DNA of 64,000 nt from Cellulosimicrobium funkei (GCF_004519295.1 NZ_SOZH01000004.1:372001-436000); one strand, 5' to 3'. Shown: positions 1 through 10,809, counted from the first letter of the stretch. The notes: generated by a model from the letters alone, not told the origin. Made by a program: numbers and translations.

Positions 1-1347
1 GAACTCGTCCTGCGGCGTCGGCTCGACGGGGCCCTCGGGCGACTCGGCGGCCTCGACGTGCAGGAGGTAGGAGATCGCGATCTCGGCCCGCGCCTCGGGC
101 TCGTACTTGGGCTCGCCCGAGAACTTCGCGAGCCGGTAGACCGGCGCGTACGACTGGTAGTCCTCGAGCGCGGCGGCGAGGTTCGCCTCGGCGCGCGCGG
201 CGTCGGGGTCGCGCAGGACCTGGCCGAGGAACGCCATCGGGATGGCGTCGCGGCCGTAGAGGAACTCGCGGTCGGCGACCATGGGCATGAACGGCTCGCC
301 CGCGTCGGACATGACGAGCTTGATCGACTCCCACAGCTCCGCCGAGTTGGGCTGGTGCGTGAGGATCTCCGGCAGCGGCTCGTCGCGCAGGAGGAAGTGG
401 ATCGCGTTGCGCCCGCCTGACCGCCAGATGTCGGACTGGTAGTGCGGGCCGAACGACCCGTGGTTCTCCACGAGGTACGTGTCGTGGATGGTCTGCATGG
501 TGTTCGTCGACACGGGCCTGCCCGCGACGACGGCCGGGTTGTTCCGGTCGGCCGTCGGCTGGCCCGCCGCGTTGCGGCCCCAGTCGCCGAGCTGCTCGGC
601 CCAGCGCGCGGCGTCGGGGTCGTCGGGCGCCCACGCGAGGCCGGGCGCGAGGGCCTGCGTGTAGACGCCGACCTCCTCCTGCGCGGTGTCGCCCTCGTGC
701 TTGCCCGTCGGCCAGTCCGCGGTCCACGAACCCGAGAGCGGGTCCTTGCCGAAGTCGAGGTCGGCCGTGTACTTCGACTGGCCCGTCGCGATCGTCGTGA
801 GGTTGGCCTGCGTCGTGGCGTCGAGCTCGTCCCACAGCAGCGTCCCGGCCGCGAGGAAGTAGGACTGGAACGTCGAGTCCCAGAACAGCTTCTTGCCCCA
901 CGCGCCCGCCGGGTCCACGAACCGGTTGGTCGCTGCGTAGTGCCGGATCGTCGCGAGCGTGCGGGCACGCAGCGTCTCCTCCGGGACCCCCGCGAGCTCG
1001 GCGTCGTACTCGCCGTGGGTCAGGAGCACGGCGTTGCCCAGCACGACGGCGAAGTTGAAGTCCTTGAGCTGGTACACCCCGGCGGACTCGTCCCAGACGG
1101 TCTCGACCCAGCGCGTGTGCCGCAGCAGCGCGCCGTAGTAGTCGGCGGCGGTCGCGTCGGGGGCGCCGTACGCCGGAGCGGCGTCGACCGTGGTCGACGC
1201 CGGGGCCGCGGGCGGGGAGGCCGGCGCGCCCTGGGCGGTCGCGGGGGCCAGAAGGAGGGAGCCGGCCGTCGCGAGCGCGAGGGCGGCGGTCGTCGTGCGG
1301 CGCCGAGCGCGGCGCACGGCAGGGGGCGGGGCGGGCGATCGGGTCAT
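1..1347 (-). CDS. Secreted protein of unrecognised family, probable alpha-helical-toroid carbohydrate-active enzyme (3' end outside window)
   Basis: The first 449 residues are present; the C-terminus lies beyond the left edge. The ATG start at 1347 gives a clear signal peptide: an arginine-rich n-region (RRARRR), an Ala/Leu core and an AQGAPA-like cleavage region around residue 40. The mature part is rich in Trp, Tyr and acidic residues, with repeated helix-like stretches (for example around WGKKLFWDSTFQSYFL and FLYGRDAIPMAFLG), which suggests an alpha/alpha toroid as in many glycoside hydrolases and polysaccharide lyases. I do not recognise the family and cannot name catalytic residues. Its promoter carries the same palindrome found before the ROK/ABC block and the GH92 mannosidase, so a role in the same glycan pathway is inferred. 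The gene lies downstream of the ABC importer operon on the same strand, but a hairpin separates them and it has its own promoter. Confidence 0.75.
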   Translation of the reverse strand, partial: MTRSPAPPPAVRRARRRTTTAALALATAGSLLLAPATAQGAPASPPAAPASTTVDAAPAYGAPDATAADYYGALLRHTRWVETVWDESAGVYQLKDFNFAVVLGNAVLLTHGEYDAELAGVPEETLRARTLATIRHYAATNRFVDPAGAWGKKLFWDSTFQSYFLAAGTLLWDELDATTQANLTTIATGQSKYTADLDFGKDPLSGSWTADWPTGKHEGDTAQEEVGVYTQALAPGLAWAPDDPDAARWAEQLGDWGRNAAGQPTADRNNPAVVAGRPVSTNTMQTIHDTYLVENHGSFGPHYQSDIWRSGGRNAIHFLLRDEPLPEILTHQPNSAELWESIKLVMSDAGEPFMPMVADREFLYGRDAIPMAFLGQVLRDPDAARAEANLAAALEDYQSYAPVYRLAKFSGEPKYEPEARAEIAISYLLHVEAAESPEGPVEPTPQDEF

Positions 1348-1452
1348 GGTGCGTGTCTCTCGTCGGCGTCGTCGGGAGCGGGTCCGCCGGGGACGGCGGT
1401 GCGGCGCGGGTGGTTGCCGAGGGGCCAGGGGTGCGGAGCGCCGGTGCTCGCC

Positions 1453-1481
1453 ATCCTGACAGCGCTGTCTGGCTGTGTCCA
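1453..1481 (-). promoter_or_regulatory. Promoter of the unknown secreted protein with embedded LacI-type operator
   Basis: On the minus strand a TGGACA -35 (1476-1481) and a CAGGAT -10 (1453-1458) are separated by 17 bases. The palindrome TGACAGCGCTGTC (1457-1469) fills part of the spacer and touches the -10, which is a classical repressor position. The central CG dyad and the TGACA arms fit LacI-family operators. The same palindrome recurs at 5060-5072 and 10866-10879. Confidence 0.65.
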
Positions 1482-1530
1482 GGGGTTCCGGAGAACTGCT
1501 GCGGGTGATCCTCGGCGGTGCGGGACGAGC

Positions 1531-1579
1531 GGAGGCCCGCCGGGGAACGTGGTGCGACCACGCTCCCCGACGGGCCTCC
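1531..1579 (-). terminator. Terminator-like hairpin after the CUT1 ABC operon
   Basis: A long imperfect inverted repeat pairs ggaggcccg near 1531 with cgggcctcc ending at 1579, continues inward through cgggga/tccccg and acgtggt/accacg, and leaves a tiny GCG loop. It starts about 28 bases after the stop of the last permease gene. There is no T-tract, as is usual for high-GC actinobacteria. Confidence 0.6.
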
Positions 1580-1606
1580 GGGCGGCGGACGACGCCCGGT
1601 CGGGGC

Positions 1607-2505
<899 letters not shown>

Positions 2506-2509
<4 letters not shown>

Positions 2510-3408
2510 CGCTTCTCCTGACGGTTGGTGCGGATCAGGTAGGGCACGATGACGACGGCCACGATGATCAGCAGGATCGAGCCGACGGCTGCCGCGTTGG
2601 CGTAGTCGAAGCTCGACTTGAAGACGTACATGTCGACGGCCGGAACCTTGGTCTGGTAGTTCGCGGGCTTCGAGATCGACATGATGAGGTCGAACGCCTT
2701 GAGCGACATGTGCCCGATGATGATGAGCGCCGAGAGCGCGATGGGCGAGAGCTGCGGGAACAGCACGTGGCGGTACAGCTTCCACTCGCTCGCGCCGTCC
2801 ATGCGGGCGGCCTCGCGCAGCTCGTCGGGGATGCCGCGGAACCCGGCGAGGAACAGCGCCATGACGTACCCGGAGAGCTGCCAGATCGCGGGGATCGCGA
2901 TGGCCGTGATGCCCCACGTGACGTTGTTCCACCAGTTGTTCTGCAGGAAGTCGAGCCCGACGATCTGGAACAGCCGGTTGAGGCCGCTCGCCTGCTCGCC
3001 CTGGTTGGAGTTGAGCAGCCAGCGCCACACGACACCGGACGCGACGAACGACACGGCCATGGGGAACAGGTAGACGGAACGGAAGATCCCCTCGCCCTTG
3101 ACCGGCTTGTCGAGCATCCACGCCCACAGGAAGCCCATGAGCATCGTGCCGGCGAGGAAGACCACCGTGTAGAGCACGAGGTTCTTCAGCGAGTGCTGGA
3201 ACGCCTCGCTGCCGAGGAGGGCCGTGTAGTTCTCGAACCACACGACGACCGACGGCTTCTGGCCCGTGGCCTGTGCCGCGGTGTGGTTGTCCGTGATCGA
3301 CGTCTGGAAGTTGGCGCCGATCAGGCCGTAGACGAACACGCCGACGAGGATCAGCGAGGGCGCGAGCAGCAGCAGCGCTGGGCCGGCGCGTCGCAGTGAC
3401 TTGAGCAT
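2506..3408 (-). CDS. Carbohydrate ABC transporter permease, CUT1 family, MalF-like
   Basis: First permease of the CUT1 importer, 300 residues. The start at 3408 (ATG) precedes a short basic N-terminus and a first membrane helix (ALLLLAPSLILVGVFVYGL). The EAA loop reads EAARMDGASEWKLYRHVLFP at about residues 207-226. It lies between the binding-protein gene, 140 bases upstream and separated by a strong hairpin, and the MalG-like gene with which it overlaps. Together with its partner it should form the membrane channel of an oligosaccharide importer driven by a shared MsiK/UgpC-type ATPase encoded elsewhere, as is usual for actinobacterial CUT1 systems. Confidence 0.9.
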
Positions 3409-3491
3409 GGTGGGTCTTCCCGGTCGTGGGGGCGTGGGCCGCGGCGCTGGGGAGCGCGGGCGTCCCGGGGACGTGTTCCGGCCGCGCGGGT

Positions 3492-3532
3492 CCGCCGCGC
3501 GCCGTCGGGACGTGCCCGACGACGCGCGGCGG
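3492..3532 (-). other. Intercistronic hairpin between binding-protein and permease genes
   Basis: Arms 3492-3509 and 3515-3532 form an 18-bp stem with one mismatch around a five-base ACGTG loop. It sits immediately after the binding-protein stop (3549) and before the permease start (3408) on the minus strand. Such structures in ABC importer operons often act as partial terminators or 3' mRNA protectors so that the binding protein is made in excess; that role is inferred here. Confidence 0.6.
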
Positions 3533-3548
3533 CTCCGGCGGAGCGGTG

Positions 3549-4850
3549 TCAGCCCTGCGCGGTGGCGGCGGCGAGCTCGGACTGGTAGGTCGCGAGGTCG
3601 GACCCGCCCGACGTGAACTTGCTCGTCGCGTCGGAGATCGCGTTGAGCGTCGCGACCGGGGCGGCGGCGCCGTGCGCGAGCGAGGAGACGATCGTGTCGT
3701 TGCCGAACGACTCGATCGCCGTCTGCTGGTACTCCGAGAACTCGGCCGGGTCGGCGTCGGTGCGAGCCGGGATGGATCCCTTGGCCTTGTTGAACGCGAC
3801 CTGGCCCTCGAGCGAGCCCACGGTCTCGAGCCACGCCTTGGCGCCGTCGGGGTGCGGGGCGCCCACCGGGAGGGTGAACGAGTCGGCGAGGAAGTCGAAC
3901 ACGCCGTCGGTACCCGGGACCGGGAACGCGGTGAAGTCGGTGCCGAGCGTCTTGCCCTGCTCCTCGAACGCCGCGACGGCCCAGTCGCCCATGACGTTGA
4001 ACGCGGCGTTGCCGTCGATCACCATCTGGGTCGCCTCGGGCCAGTCGAGCCCGTCACGGTCGGTGTTGGTGTAGCTCATGAGCTTCTCGAAGTCCTCGAG
4101 GGCGGCCGTGACCTCGGCGCCCTCCCAGTCGGTCGAGCCGTCCCACAGGCCGTTGTAGCCCTCGGCCCCGAGGTCCGCGAGGAGCACGGTCTCCAGGAGG
4201 TTGACCTGGGTCCAGGTCGTCGCGACCGACAGCGGCGTGACGCCCGCGGCCTTGAGCTTGTCGAGGTCCGCCATCCAGGCGTCGAGGTCCGCGTAGGTCG
4301 CGGCCGGGTCGACGCCGTTGGCCTCGAGGACCGTCGGGTTCGCCCAGACCACGTTCGCGCGGTGGATGTTCGACGGGATCGAGTAGATCGCGCCGTCGTC
4401 GGACTTGAGGCGGTCGACGAGGTCGGCCGGGAAGACGTCGGTGAGGCCGAACTCGTCGTAGAGCGAGGAGACGTCCTCGATCTGCGCGGCGTCGATGTAG
4501 TCCTGGAGCTCGGCACCGGCGTGCGCCTGGAACGTGTCCGGCGGGTCCTGGGCCTGGAGGCGGGACTGGAGGAGGTCCTTGGCGGCCGAGCCGGCGCCGC
4601 CGGCCACCGCGCCGTTGATGAACTCCACGTCGGGGTGCTGCTCCTCGAACACGCCGACCAGCGCGTCGAGACCGGCCTTCTCGGAGCCGGCGGCCCACCA
4701 GGTGAAGACCTCGACCTCGTCGCCGCCCCCCGAAGCGCCCCCGTCACCGGTGCCCCCGTCACCGGAACCACCGCCGCTGCACGCGGCGAGTGCGAGACCC
4801 ACGAGGGCGGCCGTCGCCACCGTCGCGCTCGTCCTGCGATCGATTCGCAT
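3549..4850 (-). CDS. Sugar ABC transporter substrate-binding lipoprotein (CUT1)
   Basis: 433 residues, the normal size for extracellular solute-binding protein family 1. The ATG at 4850 gives MRIDRRTS, a hydrophobic core and a lipobox LALAAC at about residue 22, followed by a flexible Gly/Ser/Asp linker. The mature part begins with EVFTWWAAGSEKAGLDALVGVF, the typical first beta-strand and helix of glucose/mannose- or oligosaccharide-binding proteins, and has many Trp/Asp residues suited to sugar stacking. It would be anchored on the outer face of the membrane and deliver sugar to the two permeases downstream. Two candidate promoters lie upstream at 4947-4975 and 5056-5085, the latter with the shared operator. 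An AGGGA-like ribosome site lies about eight bases before the start. Confidence 0.92.
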   Translation of the reverse strand: MRIDRRTSATVATAALVGLALAACSGGGSGDGGTGDGGASGGGDEVEVFTWWAAGSEKAGLDALVGVFEEQHPDVEFINGAVAGGAGSAAKDLLQSRLQAQDPPDTFQAHAGAELQDYIDAAQIEDVSSLYDEFGLTDVFPADLVDRLKSDDGAIYSIPSNIHRANVVWANPTVLEANGVDPAATYADLDAWMADLDKLKAAGVTPLSVATTWTQVNLLETVLLADLGAEGYNGLWDGSTDWEGAEVTAALEDFEKLMSYTNTDRDGLDWPEATQMVIDGNAAFNVMGDWAVAAFEEQGKTLGTDFTAFPVPGTDGVFDFLADSFTLPVGAPHPDGAKAWLETVGSLEGQVAFNKAKGSIPARTDADPAEFSEYQQTAIESFGNDTIVSSLAHGAAAPVATLNAISDATSKFTSGGSDLATYQSELAAATAQG

Positions 4851-4946
4851 CGTGATATCCCTACGCCTTCTTCGGTCGTGGGGGACCGGCGGGACGACCA
4901 CGTCGCACCGGCCGGGCGCACCGGCGCGCCCTCGAACCCGAGGCCC

Positions 4947-4975
4947 ATACAACGGCGCCCGACCCTTGATGTCAA
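4947..4975 (-). promoter_or_regulatory. Sigma70-type promoter for the CUT1 ABC operon
   Basis: On the minus strand TTGACA (4970-4975) and TTGTAT (4947-4952) are separated by exactly 17 bases, close to the housekeeping consensus and standing out in an otherwise very GC-rich background. Transcription would start near 4940, about 90 bases before the binding-protein ATG. Confidence 0.65.
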
Positions 4976-5055
4976 GAAATGAACGCAAGCGTCGCTGAAT
5001 CGTGATGTACGCGTCAGGAGATGGATCCAAACCCCGCGGCCGTGCGGCGACCATC

Positions 5056-5085
5056 ATTCTGACAGCGCTGTCCGATCCTTGTCGA
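5056..5085 (-). promoter_or_regulatory. Operator TGACAGCGCTGTC with an overlapping second minus-strand promoter, between the divergent ABC and ROK operons
   Basis: The palindrome TGACAGCGCTGTC occupies 5060-5072. On the minus strand it lies between TCGACA (5080-5085) and CAGAAT (5056-5061), 18 bases apart, almost the same layout as at 1453-1481. It is also about 85-97 bases upstream of the ROK gene start at 5157. A repressor bound here could control both directions. The whole gap 4851-5156 holds only this site, the promoter at 4947-4975 and the ROK -10 box TATCCT (5144-5149). Confidence 0.6.
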
Positions 5086-5156
5086 GCCGTCCGTCCCCAC
5101 CTGCACGGCGAGGCGTCCCACCAGGACCGGCGCGTCCCGGCGGTATCCTGACCGAC

Positions 5157-6341
5157 GTGCGCGCTGACCGGGTGACACCGGGCTCGCAGACTTCACTGCG
5201 TGAGGCCAACCGAGCCCGGATCGTGAGCGCCGTCCAGCAGCGTGGCTCCCTCACGCAGATCGAGCTGGCCGGCGTCACCGGGCTGTCCCCGGCCACCGTC
5301 TCCAACATCGTCAAGGAGCTCACCGGCGCGGGCGTCCTGCACACCTCGCCGTCCACGCGCAGCGGGCGCCGCGCCCTCCAGGTCACCCTCGCGCGCAACC
5401 TCGGGCTCGTCGCGGGGGTGCACTTCGGCACCCGCTCGATGCGCGTCGCGCTCGCGGACGCGTCCATGCGCGTGCTCGCCGACCAGCGCATGCCGCTCGC
5501 CCCGGACCACCGCGCGGACACCGGCCTGCAGCGCGCCGCGCTGCTCGTCGGGGAGATGGTCGCGTCGGTCGACGCGTCCCCCGAGGAGCTGCTCGCCGTC
5601 GGTGTCGGGGTGCCCGCCCCCGTGGACGTGCGCGCCGGGCGCATCGCGACGGTCGGCATGATGCGGGGCTGGGACGGCGTCGTCGTCCCCGAGCTGCTCG
5701 AGGCCGAGCTCGGCGCGCCCGTGACGGTCGACAACGACGCCAACCTCGGCGCCCTCGCCGAGACCCGGTTCGGGGCGGCCGTCGGGCACGACGCCGTCGC
5801 CTACCTGCGCGTGTCCCACGGCGTGGGCGGCGGGCTCGTCCTGGGCGGGCGCGTCGTGCACGGCCGCGCGGGCGTCGCGGGCGAGATCGGGCACGTGACG
5901 ATCGACGAGAACGGCCCCGTGTGCCGCTGCGGCAACCGCGGGTGCCTCGAGATGTACGTCGGCGCGGGCGTGCTGCTGTCCATGCTCTCCGAGAGCCGCG
6001 GCCACCTCACGCTGCGCGACGTCATCGCGCGCGCCCAGGAGGGCGACCCCGGCTGCCGCCGCGTCCTGTTCGACGCCGGGCAGCACCTCGGCGTCGCGGC
6101 CGCGAACCTGTGCAACCTCGTCGACCCGGAGATCGTCGTCGTCGGCGGGCAGCTCGCCGAGGCGGGCGAGGCCCTGCTCGGTCCGCTCCGCACCGCGCTC
6201 GAGCAGCGCACGGTCCCCAGCACGGCGGGCCCGGTCGAGGTCGTCGCGTCCGAGCTGGGGTCGGCCGCCGAGGTGCGCGGCGCGCTCGCCGTCGCGCTCG
6301 ACCTCGCGCGCGTGAGCGGTTCCCTGGGGGTGAGCGCATGA
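5157..6341 (+). CDS. ROK-family transcriptional regulator (NagC/XylR type)
   Basis: 394 residues from the GTG at 5157. That start is chosen because TATCCT (5144-5149) lies seven bases before it, as expected for a leaderless mRNA, and because the helix-turn-helix then begins at the usual distance. Residues about 15-75 form a winged helix-turn-helix (TQIELAGVTGLSPATVSNIV). The rest is a ROK sugar-kinase-like domain with the VDNDANLGALAE motif, a GGG glycine turn and the zinc motif CRCGNRGCLE at about residues 258-267. ROK repressors usually respond to a free sugar or sugar phosphate. It is the first gene of a five-gene block that ends with a LacI-type regulator, so the locus has two sugar sensors. 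Which of them reads TGACAGCGCTGTC is not proven; the LacI protein is the likelier reader. Confidence 0.9.
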   Translation: MRADRVTPGSQTSLREANRARIVSAVQQRGSLTQIELAGVTGLSPATVSNIVKELTGAGVLHTSPSTRSGRRALQVTLARNLGLVAGVHFGTRSMRVALADASMRVLADQRMPLAPDHRADTGLQRAALLVGEMVASVDASPEELLAVGVGVPAPVDVRAGRIATVGMMRGWDGVVVPELLEAELGAPVTVDNDANLGALAETRFGAAVGHDAVAYLRVSHGVGGGLVLGGRVVHGRAGVAGEIGHVTIDENGPVCRCGNRGCLEMYVGAGVLLSMLSESRGHLTLRDVIARAQEGDPGCRRVLFDAGQHLGVAAANLCNLVDPEIVVVGGQLAEAGEALLGPLRTALEQRTVPSTAGPVEVVASELGSAAEVRGALAVALDLARVSGSLGVSA

Positions 6342-7464
6342 CGGGGGCCCTCGTCCGGGCCGGGGGCGCCCGCCGTCGCGCGCGGGGCGCGGTGACGGCG
6401 GCTGTCACGGCGGTCGTGCTCGCCCTCCTGGCGCTCGCGGGCTGCGCGCCGTCGGAGGAGCCCGCCGGGCCCTCGGAGGGGACCATCGGGCTCCTGCTAC
6501 CCGAGGCCAAGACCGCCCGGTACGAGACGACCGACCGCCCGACCTTCGTCGGGGTGGTCGAGCGGCGCTGCCCGTCGTGCGAGGTGCTGTACGCGAACGC
6601 CGCCCAGGACGCCGCGAACCAGCAGCAGCAGGCCGAGTCGATGCTCGCGCGCGGCGCGGACGTCCTCGTGCTCGACGCGGTCGACGCCGTCGCCGCGGTG
6701 AGCGTCGTCGCCGAGGCCCAGCGCCTCGGCGTGCCCGTCATCGCCTACGATCGCTTCGTCGACGGCGCGAACTACTACGTCTCGTTCGACAACGAGCTCA
6801 TCGGGTACCTCATGGGGGAGGCGCTCGTCGGCGCGGTCCTCGACCGCGCGGAGCAGGACCCGCCGGCGCAGGGCCGGCGGCCGGGTGTCCTGCTCGTGCA
6901 GGGCTCGCCGACCGACCCGAACGCCGCGGAGCTCGCCGCCGGCGCCCACCGTGCGCTCGAGGGAGAGGACATCGACGTGCTCGCCGAGTACGACACGCCC
7001 GACTGGAGCCCCGACAAGGCGACCGAGTGGGTCGAGGGGCAGCTCACGCAGTACCCGGGTCGCGTCGACGGCGTCTTCGCGGCGAGCGACGGCATCGCGG
7101 GCGGTGCCATCGCCGCGATGAAGGCCGCCGGCCTCGACCCGGTGCCGCCCACCACGGGCCAGGACGGCGAGCTCGCGGCCGTCCAGCGCGTCGTCTCGGG
7201 CGACCAGTACATGACCGTCTACAAGGCCACGACGCAGCAGGCGCGCACGGCCGCCGAGCTCGCCGTACGGGTGCTGCGCGGCGAGGACCCCCGCGCGACC
7301 GTGGTGATCGACGGCGTCCCGAGCCTCCTGCTCGCGCCGCGCGCGGTCGGCGTCGACGACGTCCGGCGCGTCCTCGTCGACGGCGGCGTCCACACGGTCG
7401 ACGAGATCTGCACCCCGTCGTACGTCGACGCGTGCGTCGACGCGGGTCTCCTGGAGGCGGCACC

Positions 7465-7468
<4 letters not shown>
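6338..7468 (+). CDS. Sugar ABC transporter substrate-binding lipoprotein, CUT2 (XylF/ChvE-like)
   Basis: 376 residues; the ATG at 6338 overlaps the ROK stop by four bases. An arginine-rich n-region, an Ala/Val/Leu core and the lipobox LALAGC at about residue 36 mark a lipoprotein. The mature fold is the periplasmic-binding type I used for monosaccharides: GLLLPEAKTARYETTDRPTF at the start, VLDAVDAVAA, VPVIAYDRFVDGANYYVSFDN and VYKATTQQARTAAELAVRVL are typical of xylose/multiple-sugar binders. It would feed the ATPase and permease encoded immediately downstream. The substrate is probably a monosaccharide released by the neighbouring glycosidases; this is inference from position. Confidence 0.9.
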
Positions 7469-8273
<805 letters not shown>

Positions 8274-8277
<4 letters not shown>

Positions 8278-9488
8278 GCGTCCCCGGCCGCACCTCGGGC
8301 GCGGCGCTCGACCGGCCCCTGACGGGCGCGCTGTCCGGGTCCGTCGTGCAGCAGCTGCGCGGCGCGCACCTCGGCATGCTGCCGATCGTCGCCGCGCTCG
8401 TGCTCATCTGGGTCGTGCTCGGCGCGATCAACCCCGCGTTCCTCTCCGCGGAGAACCTCGTCAACCTCACGCTCCAGAGCGCCCCCACGGGGATCATCGC
8501 GCTCGGCGTCGTGCTCGTGCTGCTCGTCGGCCAGATCGACCTGTCGGTCGGTTCGGTGAGCGGGCTCGCCGCGGCGGTGCTCGCCGTCGGGACGGTCGGG
8601 CTGGGCTGGCCGGTCGGGATCGCGATCGTCGCGGCGCTGTCCGTCGGGGTGGTCGTCGGGCTCGGGTACGGGCTGCTGTCCACGCGCCTCGGGCTCGCGT
8701 CGTTCGTCTTCACGCTCGCGGGCCTGCTGATCCTCGCGGGCGTGCAGCTGCGCGTCCTCGGTCCGAAGGGCTCGATCAACCTGCCGTTCGAGTCGTGGCT
8801 CGTGCGCACGGTCCAGCAGGGCTTCCTCGCCCCCGCGGTCGCGTGGGGCCTCGTGGTCGTGGTCGTGGCGGGGTACGCCGCGCTGCGCGTGACCGACCAC
8901 GTGCGCCGCGTGCGGGCGGAGCTCCCGAGCCCGGGCCTGGCCCGCGTCGCGGTCCGGACGGCGGTCCTCGCGGCGGTGCTCGTCGCGACGGTCGCGTACC
9001 TCGGGACGGCGCGCGGGATCGGCTACACCGTGGTGCTCTTCGTGGCGCTCGTGGTCGTGGTCGACGTGCTGCTGCGCCGCACGCGGTGGGGACGCTCCGT
9101 GCGCGCCGTCGGGGGCAACCGGCGCTCCGCGCTCCTCGCGGGCGTCGCGGTGCGCCGCACGGTCGTCTCGTGCTTCGTCGCGTGCTCGACGTTCGCGGCG
9201 CTCGGCGGCGTCCTCGCCGCGGGGCGGCTCGCGGCGGCGAACCAGGGGACCGGCGCGGCGGACACCTACCTGACGGCGATCGCGGCCGCGGTCATCGGCG
9301 GCACGAGCCTGTTCGGCGGGCGCGGGAGCGCGTGGTCGGCGCTGCTCGGCGTGCTCGTGCTCCAGTCCATCGCGAACGGGCTCACGCTGCTCAACCTCGA
9401 CACGGCCACGCGGTACATCGTGACCGGAGCGGTCCTGCTGCTCGCTATCGTCGTCGACATGCTGATTCGTGGTCGACGGGAGGTCTGA
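8274..9488 (+). CDS. Sugar ABC transporter permease, CUT2 (XylH/RbsC-like)
   Basis: 404 residues with about ten hydrophobic segments; BPD_transp_2-type permease for monosaccharides. The ATG at 8274 overlaps the ATPase stop. The motif GVVLVLLVGQIDLSVGSVSGLAAAVLAV near residues 80-105 and AVIGGTSLFGGRGSAWSALLGVLVLQSI near residues 340-370 are hallmarks of the family. Together with the two preceding genes it completes an importer. The next gene, a LacI regulator, starts two bases after its stop and should be co-transcribed. Confidence 0.93.
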
Positions 9489-9489
9489 G

Positions 9490-10617
9490 ATGGTGATGCA
9501 GGGGGAGAGCGCGGGGACGGTCCCGCCGGGCGAGGTCGGGGTCGTGGTCCCCGACATCCCGACGGGGGCGGCCGTGGCGCGTCCGCACGGCGGACGCGGA
9601 GGCCGGCGCCCGACGCTCGCCTCCGTCGCGGAGGTCGCCGGCGTGAGCCTCAAGACGGCGTCGCGCGTCCTCAACGAAGAGCCGAACGTCGCGCCGCAGA
9701 CGCGCGCCAAGGTCCAGGAGGCCGCGCAGCGGCTCGGCTTCCGGCGCAACGCCGTGGCCGCCGACCTCGCGCGCGGCGGCTCGTCGCGGCTCGTCGGCTT
9801 CGTCACCGGCGACCTCGCGAACCCGTTCTACTCCGCGCTGGCCAGCGGCATCGAGCGTGAGCTCCGCCACCACGGCCTCCAGCTGATCACCACGAGCTCG
9901 GACGAGGAGCCGGAGCGCGAGCGGTCGCTCACCGAGGCGCTCGTCGAGCGCCGCGTCGGCGCGCTCGTCGTCACCCCGACGTCGACGGACCACTCGGGCC
10001 TGCGCCGCGAGCTCGAGGACGGCCTGCCGGTCGTGTTCATCGACCGCCCCGCGCGCGGCGTCGAGGCGGACACGGTCGTCATCGACAACCGCGGGGGAGT
10101 GCGCGACGCCGTGACGCACCTCCTCGCGCACGGGCACCGCCGGATCGCGCTCGTGGGCGACGTGTCGCGCCTGTGGACGTTCCAGGAGCGTCGTGACGAG
10201 TTCGTCGCGACGCTGCGGGCCGCGGGCGTCGAGGACCCGGGCCGGTACGTGCGGGACGGCGCGCACGACGCCGACCTCGCGCGCGTGTTCGTCGCGGACC
10301 TCCTCGCCCTGCCCGAGCCCCCGACGGCGTTCGTCACGGCGAACAACAAGATCACGGTCGGCGCGCTCCACGCCCTGCGCGACCGCGAGTCGTCGGGCGG
10401 GGCGGCGGACGTCGCGCTCGTCGGCTTCGACGACTTCGAGCTCGCGGACCTCCTGCACGTGACGGTCGTGGGGTACGACGTCGTCGAGATGGGCCGGCAG
10501 GCGGCGGCGCTCGCGGTGTCCCGCGCCGAGAACCCGGAGCTCGCCCCGCGGCTCGTCGTGGTGCCGACGCGGCTCGTCGTCCGCGGCACGGGGGAGGTCC
10601 CCGGCCCCGCGGCCTAG
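9490..10617 (+). CDS. LacI-family transcriptional regulator
   Basis: 375 residues from the ATG at 9490 (a second in-frame ATG follows at 9496). A Pro/Gly-rich leader of about 38 residues precedes the LacI helix-turn-helix, TLASVAEVAGVSLKTASRVL, and the hinge-helix region ending in AADLARGG at about residue 95. The remainder is the two-lobed sugar-binding core (FVTGDLANPFYSALASGIER; LVGFDDFELADLLHVTVV). LacI proteins typically bind palindromes with a central CG flanked by TGNNA arms, and TGACAGCGCTGTC occurs at three promoters of this locus, so this protein is the best candidate repressor. It is the last gene of the ROK-ABC-LacI block and lies directly before the GH92 gene. Confidence 0.92.
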   Translation: MVMQGESAGTVPPGEVGVVVPDIPTGAAVARPHGGRGGRRPTLASVAEVAGVSLKTASRVLNEEPNVAPQTRAKVQEAAQRLGFRRNAVAADLARGGSSRLVGFVTGDLANPFYSALASGIERELRHHGLQLITTSSDEEPERERSLTEALVERRVGALVVTPTSTDHSGLRRELEDGLPVVFIDRPARGVEADTVVIDNRGGVRDAVTHLLAHGHRRIALVGDVSRLWTFQERRDEFVATLRAAGVEDPGRYVRDGAHDADLARVFVADLLALPEPPTAFVTANNKITVGALHALRDRESSGGAADVALVGFDDFELADLLHVTVVGYDVVEMGRQAAALAVSRAENPELAPRLVVVPTRLVVRGTGEVPGPAA

Positions 10618-10699
10618 GCGTGGCCGCGGTGCCCGTGCGCGTGTCGGTGCGAGCGCGGTCGTGCTGACGGCGTACGACCTCCTCCGCGGTCGAGCGGGT

Positions 10700-10734
10700 G
10701 GCGCGAAAGTCACACTGAGCGTGACTTTTGCGCC
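10700..10734. terminator. Terminator-like palindrome after the ROK-ABC-LacI operon
   Basis: Arms 10700-10713 and 10721-10734 (ggcgcgaaagtcac and gtgacttttgcgcc) pair over 14 bp with one G-U, around a seven-base loop. It lies 83 bases after the LacI stop and before the GH92 promoter. It contains A/T runs unusual for this DNA, so it could also be a dispersed intergenic palindrome. Confidence 0.5.
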
Positions 10735-10779
10735 AGGGGGTCCTCTTGTCGGCGCCCTGTCGGCAGAGCCCTGACCGCG

Positions 10780-10809
10780 TTGACAAAGCCCGGAGCCGAC
10801 GCATAGGTT
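10780..10809 (+). promoter_or_regulatory. Promoter of the GH92 gene
   Basis: TTGACA at 10780-10785 and TAGGTT at 10804-10809 are separated by 18 bases (a 17-base spacing gives ATAGGT). Transcription would begin near 10816, exactly where the paired TGACAACGC half-sites begin, followed by the perfect palindrome at 10865-10880. This arrangement is suited to repression. Confidence 0.65.
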
